Shown here in pieces: positions 18,104-27,242 of a stretch of 64,000 bases of DNA. Both the position numbers and the translations under genes were made by a program. This DNA is from VXNJ01 sp965249595 (GTDB lineage Bacteria > Chloroflexota > UBA11872 > VXNJ01), in the NCBI GenBank assembly GCA_965249595.1, contig OZ252242.1, positions 744,001-808,000 on the forward strand, in the 5' to 3' direction. Under the pieces are notes generated by a model. The model saw only the letters and a program-made list of their open reading frames with translations, did no database searches and was not told where the DNA came from. Position 1 is the stretch's first letter, and each line of letters begins with the position of its first letter.

Positions 18104-20575
18104 CTAGTTAGGTTGATCTTCCGATGATTGGTCTGCCAATTCACCAGAGACGGCCAGGCCGGCAACTTCTTCGGTGTCATCTATGCGAATGACGATCACG
18201 CCCTGGGCGTAACGACCGCGCGGGGCAACCTCGCTCAGCGATTGACGGATCAATTGGCCGGTGCTGGATAAGAGGTACATCTCGGTGTCGGGATCAGCAA
18301 CGACTTTGGCGGCTACAACCGCGCCGGTTTTGGCGCGCAGGTTGATGGCTTTGAGTCCCTTGCCACCGCGGCCTTGCGGGCGAAATTCGGAAACCGACAT
18401 CTTTTTGCCGTAACCGAGTGACGTGATAACGACCACGTGGTCGTTATCGTTCGTCAGGTCCATACCCACCACTTCGTCCTTATCGTCCAGTCGGATTCCA
18501 TACACCCCGCCGCTGGTGCGGCCACTGACCCGGGCGTTGTCTTCGTGAAAGTGGATGGACATGCCCAGCTTGGTCAGGAACATGACTCGGTTGTCACCAT
18601 TGGAGGTTCGCACCCAGCGCAATTCGTCGCCGTTCTCGAGCCTCATCGCCAGCAATCCGTTGGAGCGGACCGTGGCATAACGGCTAAGCGCGGTGCGTTT
18701 GACGTAGCCGCGTACCGTTCCAAAGATCAAGTTGAAATGTTCTTCGAAATTGCGGATCGCAATGGGGGCGGTGATGCGTTCGCCCTTCTCCATCCGCAGC
18801 GTGTTAATCAGCGCGTATCCGCGCGCCTGCCGCGACATGATCGGGATGTCGAATGCACGCAGGTGGAAGACGCGGCCGCGATTCGTAAACAGCAGTAGAT
18901 GCGCATGGCTGCTGGTGACGATGAAGTGGTCAATGGCATCGACATCTTCATCAACCGAGACCCCGCGGATTCCCTTGCCGCCACGCCCTTGCTGCCGGAA
19001 AACGTGCGTCGGCTGGCGCTTGGCGTAACCGCGCTTAGAGATGGTGATTACCGACTCTTCATCCGGGATGAGGTCTTCTTCGGAAAGGTCGCCGCCGATG
19101 TGGTCGGAGATTCGGGTCCGGCGTGGATGACCAAAACGGTTCTTTAGCGCCAGCGTTTCCTCTTTGACCACTGAGAGGATGTTGATACGCGATGAGAGCA
19201 GCGCTTCGAGCTCGGCGATCTGGCCGCGGACCTCGGCGAGTTCGTCACGCAGTTTCTGGGTCTCCAGCGCAACCAATCGCCGCAGCTGCATGTCCAGGAC
19301 CGCGTTGGCCTGGATCTGCGAGAGCTCAAAGCGGTCCATCAACTTGACCCGCGCGTCGTCAGTGGTGTCGGCGTGCCGGATCAATTCGACAATCTCGTCG
19401 ATGTTGTCAAGGGCGGTGATGAACCCCTCGAGAACGTGCGCCCGCGCCTGCGCCTTGGCCAAATCAAATCGGGCCCGCCGTTCGATAACGTTGCCGCGGT
19501 GAACGATAAAGTAGCCAAGCAACTCCCGCATGCCCAGGGTGCGCGGTTGGCCATCGACCAGGCAAACAGCATTGACCCCAAAGGTGGAACGAAGGGCGGT
19601 GTGTTTAAGCAGTTGGTTTTCGATCTTTTGGCGGTGGGCGTTGCGCTTGAGGATGATTGCGATCCGCATCCCGTCGCGGTCCGATTCATCGCGAATGTCG
19701 GACAGATCTTCGATTACCTTGGCCTGGGCCAACTGGGCAATCTTGGTGACCAGACGCGCCTTTTTGACCATGTAGGGAAGCTGCGAGATGATGATCGTCT
19801 CGCGGCCATCGTCGGCCACCTCAGCGTTAAAGAGAGCTTGCATGGTTACCGAACCGCGCCCGGTGGCGTAAATCGAGCGGATGTTCTTTCGGTCGATGAA
19901 GCCGCCGCTGGGGAAGTCCGGCCCCGGCATCAATTCGATCAGCGCATCAAGCGACAGGTCGGGGTCATCGATGAGCGCGCAGATCGTGTTGGCCACCTCA
20001 TCCAGGTTGTGGGCCGGCATTTTGGTGGCCAAACCGACGGCGATTCCGGCCCCGCCGTTGACCGCCAGGTTGGGAAAGCGCCCGGGCAGGACCCCGGGCA
20101 ATTCGGCGGTGGTGTCGAAGTTTTCAACGAAATCGACGGTGTCGCGATCGATGTCGTCGAGCATCGCTTCGGAAATGCCGTTGAGGCGGGCCTCGGTGTA
20201 GCGCATGGCTGCCGCGGGGTCATCATCGATCGAGCCGAAGTTGCCCTGACCGTCAACCAACGTCATGCCCATAGCAAAGTCCTGCGCCATGTGCACCAGG
20301 GCGTCATAGATGGCCCCGTCGCCGTGTGGGTGGTACTTGCCCATCGTGTCGCCGACGATGCGCGCGCTCTTGCGATGGGCGCTGCCGGAACGGGCGCCCA
20401 GCTCGAGCATCGAGTAGAGGATTCTTCGCTGTACTGGTTTTAGACCGTCGCGCACATCGGGAAGGGCACGCGAAACTATCGTGCTCATCGCGTAGTCGAG
20501 ATAGGCTTCGCCAATCTCGGATTCGAAGATCACGTCCTTGGTGTTTCCGAATTCGTTGGCCGCTATGTCGTCCAT
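18104..20575 (-). CDS. gyrA: DNA gyrase subunit A
   Basis: 823 residues. The breakage-reunion domain has the catalytic Tyr in AMRYTEARL (Tyr126) and the quinolone-determining helix HPHGDGAIYD. The C-terminal beta-pinwheel contains two GyrA-box-like QGRGGKG motifs, near residues 535 and 745, supporting gyrase rather than topoisomerase IV. At the position of E. coli Ser83 there is Gly87; Asp87 of E. coli is kept as Asp91. The ATG starts 2 bp after the moaC stop, with AGGGTG just upstream, so it is co-transcribed with moaC. Confidence 0.95.
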   Translation of the reverse strand: MDDIAANEFGNTKDVIFESEIGEAYLDYAMSTIVSRALPDVRDGLKPVQRRILYSMLELGARSGSAHRKSARIVGDTMGKYHPHGDGAIYDALVHMAQDFAMGMTLVDGQGNFGSIDDDPAAAMRYTEARLNGISEAMLDDIDRDTVDFVENFDTTAELPGVLPGRFPNLAVNGGAGIAVGLATKMPAHNLDEVANTICALIDDPDLSLDALIELMPGPDFPSGGFIDRKNIRSIYATGRGSVTMQALFNAEVADDGRETIIISQLPYMVKKARLVTKIAQLAQAKVIEDLSDIRDESDRDGMRIAIILKRNAHRQKIENQLLKHTALRSTFGVNAVCLVDGQPRTLGMRELLGYFIVHRGNVIERRARFDLAKAQARAHVLEGFITALDNIDEIVELIRHADTTDDARVKLMDRFELSQIQANAVLDMQLRRLVALETQKLRDELAEVRGQIAELEALLSSRINILSVVKEETLALKNRFGHPRRTRISDHIGGDLSEEDLIPDEESVITISKRGYAKRQPTHVFRQQGRGGKGIRGVSVDEDVDAIDHFIVTSSHAHLLLFTNRGRVFHLRAFDIPIMSRQARGYALINTLRMEKGERITAPIAIRNFEEHFNLIFGTVRGYVKRTALSRYATVRSNGLLAMRLENGDELRWVRTSNGDNRVMFLTKLGMSIHFHEDNARVSGRTSGGVYGIRLDDKDEVVGMDLTNDNDHVVVITSLGYGKKMSVSEFRPQGRGGKGLKAINLRAKTGAVVAAKVVADPDTEMYLLSSTGQLIRQSLSEVAPRGRYAQGVIVIRIDDTEEVAGLAVSGELADQSSEDQPN

Positions 20576-20577
20576 GG

Positions 20578-21111
20578 TCACCCTGCTGCTGGGTTATCGT
20601 CGACGGCATAGTTGCCGCTGGCCCCACCGGTTTTTTCAAGCAACCGCACGCCGCCGATGGCAATTGAACGGTCGAGCGCCTTGCACATGTCGTAGACCGT
20701 TAGCGCTGCCGCGCTCACCGCGGTCAAGGCCTCCATCTCGACGCCGGTGCTGGCTCGAGTGGTGACCGTGGCGGTGATGTCGACATCGCGCCCATTGCCA
20801 TTGGCGGCAACTGATACTTCGATCTTGTCGAGTGGCAACGGGTGGCAGAGCGGAATGATCTCGGACGTTTTTTTGGCTGCCATGATCCCGGCAATCTGGG
20901 CCACCGCCAAAACATCCCCTTTGCGCGATTGGCCAACCGGGTCGGTTACCGCGGCGTGGGCCCTGTCATTTAAGGTCACGCGACCCACCGCGGTGGCACT
21001 GCGGAGGGTCGCCGGCTTGGCCGATACGTCCACCATGCGGGGACGGCCGGAGGGATCTATATGGGACAGGCGCGACTGGGTTTGCGCGGCGATGGGCAAG
21101 GCGTTCGGCAC
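20578..21111 (-). CDS. moaC: Cyclic pyranopterin monophosphate synthase MoaC
   Basis: 177 residues. Family motifs are KGDVLAVAQIAGIMAAKKTS and IPLCHPL in the middle and MCKALDRS with IGGVRLLEKTGG at the end, covering the known catalytic Asp/Lys. It performs the second step of molybdopterin synthesis. GTG start. It is promoter-proximal in a moaC-gyrA operon. Molybdenum cofactor would serve the Mo hydroxylase at 45.6-49.3 kb. Confidence 0.93.
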   Translation of the reverse strand: MPNALPIAAQTQSRLSHIDPSGRPRMVDVSAKPATLRSATAVGRVTLNDRAHAAVTDPVGQSRKGDVLAVAQIAGIMAAKKTSEIIPLCHPLPLDKIEVSVAANGNGRDVDITATVTTRASTGVEMEALTAVSAAALTVYDMCKALDRSIAIGGVRLLEKTGGASGNYAVDDNPAAG

Positions 21112-21131
21112 ATGGAATATTGTCTGGCCAA

Positions 21132-21139
21132 ATTATACA
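21132..21139 (-). promoter_or_regulatory. Extended -10 promoter of moaC-gyrA
   Basis: On the minus strand TGTATAAT is a perfect -10 hexamer with the extended TG, about 20 bp before the moaC GTG. The -35 region (around tactgact) is weak, typical of extended -10 promoters. It predicts a leader of only about 10-15 bases. Confidence 0.5.
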
Positions 21140-21257
21140 AATTCCGTCAGTCAGTGTACGCGGTCTGTGTGATATCTGTGCAAGATCTTCCCCCAGCCGC
21201 TGCCGGCGGAAGTAATCTTTGGCAAAGCTTGACCGCAGTGGTTTTTAGAAAGTACTA

Positions 21258-21422
21258 ATGCAAGGCTCTGCCAGCCGTGGTCCCGGCGTGGCTGCCTACG
21301 CGGCGACGCTGGCCACGTTCTTCTTGATCTTGTTCGCGCTGTTTTCGGTGCTCGGCGATGCTATTCCTACCGCCCTGCAGAATCTGGTCGATTCCATACC
21401 GGTTCCGCTGCCCGGGATCTAG
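21258..21422 (+). CDS. Small predicted membrane protein
   Basis: 54 codons reading ATG to TAG. The protein starts MQGSASRGPG, then has one strongly hydrophobic segment (residues 13-33, AYAATLATFFLILFALFSVLG) and a short amphipathic tail. It ends 22 bp before the ATG of the Clp ATPase on the same strand. No strong ribosome-binding site is seen. Supported by the clean transmembrane pattern and gene-like position; no family recognised. Confidence 0.45.
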   Translation: MQGSASRGPGVAAYAATLATFFLILFALFSVLGDAIPTALQNLVDSIPVPLPGI

Positions 21423-21444
21423 GTCACGCCACGTGGAGGACCGA

Positions 21445-23484
21445 ATGGCGGCTGGGCCAGTCCAGGGGCGCTCGCGTTCAGTTGGCGGCCAGGGCTCGGA
21501 AGGGACGCCGCCGCGGCGCCGTGAGCGAGGCCGGGGTCGGCGGCGCTCGCCACTGGCTCAGTACGGCACCGACCTGACCCGCCGGGCCGGCGCCGGCGGC
21601 CTCGATCGGGTTGTGGGGCGTTCCACTGAAACCATGCGGGTGGCCGAGATCCTGCTGCGGCGGCGCAAGAACAACCCGCTATTGGTCGGTGATGCCGGAG
21701 TCGGTAAGACGGCGATCGTCGAGGGATTGGCGCAACGGATTGCGAGCGGCAATGCTCCCGAACAGTTGCTGGGCAAGCGCCTCATCACGCTGGACATGGC
21801 CGGGATGATCGCTGGTGCGCGCTACCGCGGCGAATTTGAAATGCGGGTCAAGCGGCTGCTGAGCGAGGTAATCGAGGCCGACGACGTGATCTTGTTCATC
21901 GACGAGATTCATTCGATCCTGGGTGCCGGCGGCCCGGCCGGCGCAATGGACGCCGCCGGTCTGCTCAAACCGGCACTGGCGCGCGGCCAAGTTCGCCTGA
22001 TCGGGGCGACAACTTGGAAGGAATACCGCCGCTTTTTCGTCCGTGACGCCACCTTGCAGCGGCGCTTTCAGGTTGTCGCCGTGGAGGAACCGGACCGCGA
22101 TGACGCCTTGGCTGTGCTAGAGGGCCTGCGCGAGACCTACGAGGAATTCCATGGCCTGCCGATTACCGACGGGGCGCTAAATGCTGCAGTGCTTCTGTCT
22201 GACCGTTACATCCCTGACCGCCGGCTGCCCGATAAAGCCATCGACCTCATCGACGAGGCATCGGCGCGTCGCAAGGCTGACCGTCTGATGCCCCCGGCCG
22301 AGATCACCGCCATGCGTCAGGAGCTGGGTAAACGCCGCCAGCGGGCCGTCGAAGCGGCCGCCGATGAAACTGCCGATATGTTGGAGATTTACGCTGCCGA
22401 ATCGCGCCTGCGTGAGCGCTTAATCAGCGCCCGCCGGCTCTGGTACCGGGATTTGCAGCAGAACGCCGAGCCGATTGATGAACAGGCGGTCGCCGAAGTG
22501 GCCGCCGGCTGGACCGGAATCGCGTTGGCTGACCTCACCAGCGCCGAAACGGATCGCTACATACACCTAGAAGAGCGCTTGGCCCGCGGATTGGTGGGCC
22601 AGGATGAGGCCGTGCAAGAGGTGGCCAGGGCACTCAAGCGGGCCGCCGCCGGGTTGAAGGAACCCGCCCGCCCGGTTGGCACACTGCTTCTGGTGGGGCC
22701 ATCGGGGGTTGGCAAAACCGAGCTGGCCAGTCTCCTGGCCGAATTCGTGGCCGGTGATCGGGACCGTCTGATCCGTATCGACATGGCCGAACTGGCCGAA
22801 CCGTTCGCGGCCGCGCGGTTGATTGGAGCCCCACCCGGATATGTAGGGTATGAGGAAGCTGGCCGGCTGACCGAGGCGGTGCGGCGCGATCCCTATAGCG
22901 TGGTCCTCTTTGACGATGTCGAAAAGGCCCATCCGCAGGTTCTGGCGTTGTTGCTCCAGATCATGGATAGCGGCACCTTGACCGATGCCGCGGGCCGCGA
23001 AGCCAGTTTCGCTAACTGTGTCATCTTGCTCACCAGCAACAGTGGCGGATCGCGAGCGCCGGGGATCGGATTTGGCGACCGGTCGCACGGCGGCGGACCG
23101 GACCGGGAACACCTGATACGCCAGGCGCGTCGACAGTTGCCGCCGGAATTTGTCAATCGACTCGATTCGATAGTGGCGTTTAGGGATTTGGCCGAAGAAG
23201 ATTTCCGAGAAATTGCCCGCCGCCTGCTCTCGGCGATGGTTGATCGCGCCGGTGCCAAGGGCGTCGAGGTGGAAATCGACGGGGCAGTGTTAAGCGACTT
23301 GGTCTCCCGCGCGGTGTCCGCCGGCGAAGGGGCTCGGCCTCTGCGGACACTAATCGAGCGGCAAATTGAGGAACTGTTGGCGGCCGAGCTCATTGCCGGC
23401 GGAGATGCGCCGCCGCTACGCTTGCGGTTGGGGCTAGACGGTGAAACCTTCACTGTCAGCGATCCGGCCGAGCCGGCGGCCTAG
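21445..23484 (+). CDS. clpC: ClpC-like AAA+ ATPase lacking the N-domain
   Basis: 679 residues from an ATG with GGAGG 5 bp upstream. Residues 1-40 are a basic Arg/Gly/Pro stretch in place of the paired Clp-N repeats. AAA-1 has GDAGVGKT (83-90) and LFIDEIHS. A short middle linker is followed by AAA-2 with GPSGVGKTE and LFDDVEKAHP. Near residue 540 the loop reads GIGFG: the IGF tripeptide matches the ClpP-docking loop of ClpA/C/X and is absent from ClpB. It is therefore predicted to be an unfoldase for ClpP. Losing the N-domain removes the usual adaptor site. Confidence 0.85.
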   Translation: MAAGPVQGRSRSVGGQGSEGTPPRRRERGRGRRRSPLAQYGTDLTRRAGAGGLDRVVGRSTETMRVAEILLRRRKNNPLLVGDAGVGKTAIVEGLAQRIASGNAPEQLLGKRLITLDMAGMIAGARYRGEFEMRVKRLLSEVIEADDVILFIDEIHSILGAGGPAGAMDAAGLLKPALARGQVRLIGATTWKEYRRFFVRDATLQRRFQVVAVEEPDRDDALAVLEGLRETYEEFHGLPITDGALNAAVLLSDRYIPDRRLPDKAIDLIDEASARRKADRLMPPAEITAMRQELGKRRQRAVEAAADETADMLEIYAAESRLRERLISARRLWYRDLQQNAEPIDEQAVAEVAAGWTGIALADLTSAETDRYIHLEERLARGLVGQDEAVQEVARALKRAAAGLKEPARPVGTLLLVGPSGVGKTELASLLAEFVAGDRDRLIRIDMAELAEPFAAARLIGAPPGYVGYEEAGRLTEAVRRDPYSVVLFDDVEKAHPQVLALLLQIMDSGTLTDAAGREASFANCVILLTSNSGGSRAPGIGFGDRSHGGGPDREHLIRQARRQLPPEFVNRLDSIVAFRDLAEEDFREIARRLLSAMVDRAGAKGVEVEIDGAVLSDLVSRAVSAGEGARPLRTLIERQIEELLAAELIAGGDAPPLRLRLGLDGETFTVSDPAEPAA

Positions 23485-23580
23485 GGCCGGCCACGGCAAC
23501 CGAGCGCGGACAGTATTCAATATGACTTTGCTCTCAACATTTCCACTTCAGGGCCCGGGCCGACGAGGGGAAGCTTTAAC

Positions 23581-24420
23581 TTGAAGTTGCTTTCACGCCG
23601 CCGCCGCGAGCCCGATCTCTGGATTGAGTGCTTTCGCTGTAAGCGAATACTTCACCGCGTCCGCCAGTTCGAAGGAAACCTGCGCGTCTGCCCGGCCTGC
23701 AACTGGCACGGGCGGATGACGATCGACGAGCGATTGACGCTGCTGCTCGACGACCGTGACGATTTCGATGAGCTGGGCGCCGATCTGATCGCCGGTGATC
23801 CTCTGGGGTTCAAGCGCGGCGAATTGACTTACGGTGAGCACTTGGATCGCTATCGGAAACTGACCGGGCTCAATGACGCGGCAGTCGCTGGGACCGGGCT
23901 GATGGGGGGACGGCCGTTATCCCTGGCGTTGATCGACTTTCGCTTCCTTGGGGCTTCAATGGGCACGGTGGTGGGCGAGAAGGTCACGCTGGCCATCGAG
24001 GAGGCCGAGCGCCGCGCGATACCGCTGCTTATCGTCTCCTGCTCCGGCGGCGCGCGGATGCAGGAGGGGATGCTCTCCCTGATGCAGATGGCCAAGACGG
24101 TCACCGCGCTGGAACGCTTCGGGCGCGGCGGCGGGCTCTACATCTCGCTGATGACCGACCCGACACTGGCCGGCGTTACCGCCAGCTTTGCCTCGATCGC
24201 CGACGTAATCATCGCCGAGCCCGGCGCCACCATCGGCTTTACCGGGCGTCGCCTGATTGAACAGATTGCCAAGCAGAAGCTCCCCGATGACGCGCAGACG
24301 GCTGAATACATGCGCGACCGCGGGATGATCGACCTGGTGATCGCGCGATCGGCGCTGCGCTCGACTCTGATTCATTTGATCGCGTTGCTCAAGCCAGCTG
24401 CGGCGGAATCAGCGGCGTGA
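23581..24420 (+). CDS. accD: Acetyl-CoA carboxylase carboxyltransferase beta
   Basis: 279 residues. The N-terminal zinc ribbon has CFRC and CPAC (Cys17/20/36/39 region), followed by a crotonase-fold carboxyltransferase domain with SGGARMQEG and GGVTASFASI-like motifs. TTG start with GGGAAG upstream; no better start is present. It overlaps accA by 4 bp, forming the heterodimeric carboxyltransferase that makes malonyl-CoA for fatty acid synthesis. Confidence 0.94.
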   Translation: MKLLSRRRREPDLWIECFRCKRILHRVRQFEGNLRVCPACNWHGRMTIDERLTLLLDDRDDFDELGADLIAGDPLGFKRGELTYGEHLDRYRKLTGLNDAAVAGTGLMGGRPLSLALIDFRFLGASMGTVVGEKVTLAIEEAERRAIPLLIVSCSGGARMQEGMLSLMQMAKTVTALERFGRGGGLYISLMTDPTLAGVTASFASIADVIIAEPGATIGFTGRRLIEQIAKQKLPDDAQTAEYMRDRGMIDLVIARSALRSTLIHLIALLKPAAAESAA

Positions 24421-25367
24421 ATATCCTAGATTTCGAGGTCGGGTTGGCCGCCCTGCGGGCGGAGATCGCCGGTTTGGAAAAAGGTGGCGAAAAATCTTCG
24501 CGCGTCACCCGTCTGCGTGAACGCCTAATGCGTGAAACCGGTGACGTCTTCGGCAATCTGTCCGACTGGGATCGGGTGCAACTGGCCCGTCATGCCGGCC
24601 GTCCCCACACGCTTGATTACGCCAATTGGGCGTTTAGCGGTTTCATCGAACTGCACGGTGATCGAAACTTCCGTGACGACCCGGCTATCGTCGGCGGTTT
24701 GGCTTTCTTAGACGACCGTTCGGTGATGGTCATAGGCCACCAAAAGGGCGCCGACACGACCGAGAACTTGGCCCGCAACTTTGGCATGGCCAGCCCGGAA
24801 GGCTTCCGCAAGGCGCGCCGTCTGATGCTGTTGGCCGAAAAATTTGGCCTGCCGATCATCACCCTGCTCGACATTCCCGGAGCCAGCCCGGTGCTCGAGG
24901 CGGAAGAGCGTGGTCAGGCCTGGGCGATCGCCGAAAACTTGCTGACAATGGCCGGCCTGCGCACGCCGATCCTGACTGCCGTAATCGGCGAGGGTGGATC
25001 CGGCGGGGCACTGGCATTGGGCATCGGCGACCGCGTGATCATGCAAGAGAACACCATCTATTCGGTGGCCTCCCCGGAAGGCGCCGCCAGCATCGTTTGG
25101 CGCGATTACAAATACGCCGAGACCGCGGCCAGTGCCCTCAAACTGACCCCGCCACACCTGCTTGAGTTGGGCGTAATCGACGCCATAGTTCGCGAACCGG
25201 CCGGGGGGGCCCACATCGACGGGCCGGAGGCCGCTCGCCTGTTGCGCGCCGCCTTGGTTGAGGAAATCGAATCGCTCTGCAATATTCCGACCGGTGAATT
25301 GGTCGATTTGCGAGCCGCCAAATACCGTCGGATGGGAAGTGCCCACCTGCGCCGCACCGGCGAATAA
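24417..25367 (+). CDS. accA: Acetyl-CoA carboxylase carboxyltransferase alpha
   Basis: 316 residues. FIELHGDR, the GHQKGADTTEN stretch, the EERGQAWAIA helix and the GEGGSGGALAL oxyanion loop are AccA hallmarks. GTG start overlapping the accD stop. It partners AccD. The downstream phosphofructokinase converges on it with a 16-bp gap. Confidence 0.94.
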   Translation: MNILDFEVGLAALRAEIAGLEKGGEKSSRVTRLRERLMRETGDVFGNLSDWDRVQLARHAGRPHTLDYANWAFSGFIELHGDRNFRDDPAIVGGLAFLDDRSVMVIGHQKGADTTENLARNFGMASPEGFRKARRLMLLAEKFGLPIITLLDIPGASPVLEAEERGQAWAIAENLLTMAGLRTPILTAVIGEGGSGGALALGIGDRVIMQENTIYSVASPEGAASIVWRDYKYAETAASALKLTPPHLLELGVIDAIVREPAGGAHIDGPEAARLLRAALVEEIESLCNIPTGELVDLRAAKYRRMGSAHLRRTGE

Positions 25368-25383
25368 TCTGCTCGAGTCCGAT

Positions 25384-26433
25384 CTATTGGAAAGCCTCGA
25401 CATCATCGATGATTTGCGGGATCAGGCGGCGATTGGTGCCAACCGCTTCGGCCAGCGGGAAATTGACGATGGCCTGGTTGACCAGCGCTGGCATCAGACC
25501 CCATAGACCCCGCTCGACCAAACTAACGGCGGCGCTTCCCAGGCGGGTTCCCAGCACGCGATCGTAGGCACTGACCGTGCCGCCGCGCTGGGTGTGTCCA
25601 AGCACGACTTCGCGGGTCGAAAACGGCGTCCCGGCATCGATCGCCCCGGCCACCCGTGCACCCAGCTGACGCGTGGCCAGCATCGTGTGGCCGAACTCGT
25701 CGCGGGAATCAACAACCGCCTCGACTTGGCCCAGGCCGGACACTTTTGCGCCTTCCGAAACCACCACCAGGGAATAGCGTTGGCCGGCCGCGTGGCGGCG
25801 GGCTAGGGCAGAAACAACGTCGCTGATCTTCGTCTCGCGCTCGGGCAACAAGACGTAATCGGCGCCGGCGGCCAGCCCGGCATAAGCGGCTACCCATCCG
25901 GCGTCGCGGCCCATGGTCTCGACCACTATGGCTCGGCTGTGCGAACGTGCGGTCGTGCGCAGGCTGTCGATGGCTTCGGTCACGCGGGTTATGGCGGTAT
26001 GGAAGCCGATGCAGTAATTGGTGCCGGTAACGTCGTTGTCCATCGTCTTGGGAATGCCGACAACCGGGTGTCCGTCGGCGGCCAGGCTGGCCGCTACCGA
26101 TAGGGTGTCGTCGCCACCGATGGCGATCAGGGCGTCAATGCCGCCGTCGGCAAACAGCGCCTCTACGCGAGCGTACGCTTTCTCATCGCTTCGCGGATCG
26201 GTGCGCGACGTACCAAGCATGGTCCCGCCTTGATAGATGATCTCGGACACCGCCGTATCGTCAAGCGGGCGGTGGTCGCCATCTATGATTCCCGCCCAAC
26301 CGTTTCGATAACCACGCACGGTCCAACCGCGCGCGCCGGCTGCCAGCACAACGGCGCGAATGGCTGCATTAAGGCCGCAGCAATCGCCACCACCGGTGAG
26401 CATGCCGATCGTAGAGATTTGCCCGTTGCTCAT
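25384..26433 (-). CDS. pfkA: 6-phosphofructokinase, probably PPi-dependent
   Basis: 349 residues of the PFK family. TGGGDCCGLNA opens the phosphodonor site. The two donor-specificity positions read GGDDT (Asp where ATP enzymes have Gly) and PKTMDND (Lys where ATP enzymes have Gly). These are the residues associated with pyrophosphate-dependent enzymes. Substrate motifs ETMGRDAGW and GHTQRGG are intact. Phosphorylates fructose-6-phosphate, reversibly if PPi is the donor. Divergent from the metallophosphoesterase/Pup operon. Confidence 0.88.
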   Translation of the reverse strand: MSNGQISTIGMLTGGGDCCGLNAAIRAVVLAAGARGWTVRGYRNGWAGIIDGDHRPLDDTAVSEIIYQGGTMLGTSRTDPRSDEKAYARVEALFADGGIDALIAIGGDDTLSVAASLAADGHPVVGIPKTMDNDVTGTNYCIGFHTAITRVTEAIDSLRTTARSHSRAIVVETMGRDAGWVAAYAGLAAGADYVLLPERETKISDVVSALARRHAAGQRYSLVVVSEGAKVSGLGQVEAVVDSRDEFGHTMLATRQLGARVAGAIDAGTPFSTREVVLGHTQRGGTVSAYDRVLGTRLGSAAVSLVERGLWGLMPALVNQAIVNFPLAEAVGTNRRLIPQIIDDVEAFQ

Positions 26434-26510
26434 CGTATTAACACTTTCGGTTGCAATTGGTCGATCCTTAGCAAAGTACAGATAAATATGACCGAACTGA
26501 AGTCCAGCCC

Positions 26511-27242
26511 GTGCCTATGGCGCTCGAACGTCTGACCCTGCCGCTGCCGGTTGGTAGCGGCTTGGCACCCCTGACGATCTTGCACCTTAGCGATCTACAT
26601 ATCCGCGGCGAACGCGATCGCAGCCTCCAGCGGGTCCTCTCGCTTAAGGCCATCGATTGCGATATCACCTGCGTTACCGGCGACATCGCCGATAACTCCA
26701 GCGCGGCCGGACCGGCCGCGCGCGCATTGGGGTCCTTGGCCGGCCGGCTTGGGGTATTCGCGGTGCGCGGCAATCACGATTTGGATCTTCCGATCGGTCG
26801 TCTTGAGGATGAATTGGCGGCCAACGGCGTGCAGTTGTTAGAAAACCGGGCCCTCGCTATTGATGGACCGGCCGGGCCATTTAATTTGGTGGGCACCGGC
26901 GATCCCCATCGCCGACGCCATGATTTGGACGAAGCTTACGCCGAGGCGAGCGGCGAGCTCGGAGTGCTATTGCTTACCCACTCGCCCGACGGTGTGTTCG
27001 ACCTGGCCAACCGCCGATGCGACTTGGCCCTCTGCGGTCACACCCATGGCGGCCAGATCAATCCGCCGCTCCTAGCGGCACCGACCAATACCCGCAATCG
27101 CCTACCCGCCGCCGCCGGGGTCATGATGCTCTCCGGTCGCCTTACCCACGTGAGCGCCGGATTGGGCTGGTCGGGAGTGCCGCTGCGCTGGCGTTGTCCG
27201 GCCGCCGCCCAGCTAATCAGGTTGGTCGAGGTGGACGCGTGA
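26511..27242 (+). CDS. Calcineurin-like metallophosphoesterase (YkuE/YaeI type)
   Basis: 243 residues. Motifs in order: LSDLHIRG (about 27), TGDIAD (about 58), RGNHDLD (about 87), LLTHSPD (about 150) and CGHTHGGQ (about 175), a complete dinuclear metal site. Such enzymes act on phosphoesters such as UDP-diacylglucosamine or phospholipids; the substrate here is unknown. GTG 26511 or ATG 26517 may start it. Its stop overlaps the start of dop by 4 bp (GTGA), making it the first gene of the pupylation operon. Confidence 0.85.
   Translation: MPMALERLTLPLPVGSGLAPLTILHLSDLHIRGERDRSLQRVLSLKAIDCDITCVTGDIADNSSAAGPAARALGSLAGRLGVFAVRGNHDLDLPIGRLEDELAANGVQLLENRALAIDGPAGPFNLVGTGDPHRRRHDLDEAYAEASGELGVLLLTHSPDGVFDLANRRCDLALCGHTHGGQINPPLLAAPTNTRNRLPAAAGVMMLSGRLTHVSAGLGWSGVPLRWRCPAAAQLIRLVEVDA

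Noticed and set aside
19373..20443. Long plus-strand ORF (356 codons) opposite gyrA
   Set aside because: A mirror of gyrA codon bias in high-GC DNA; gyrA itself is unmistakable on the other strand.
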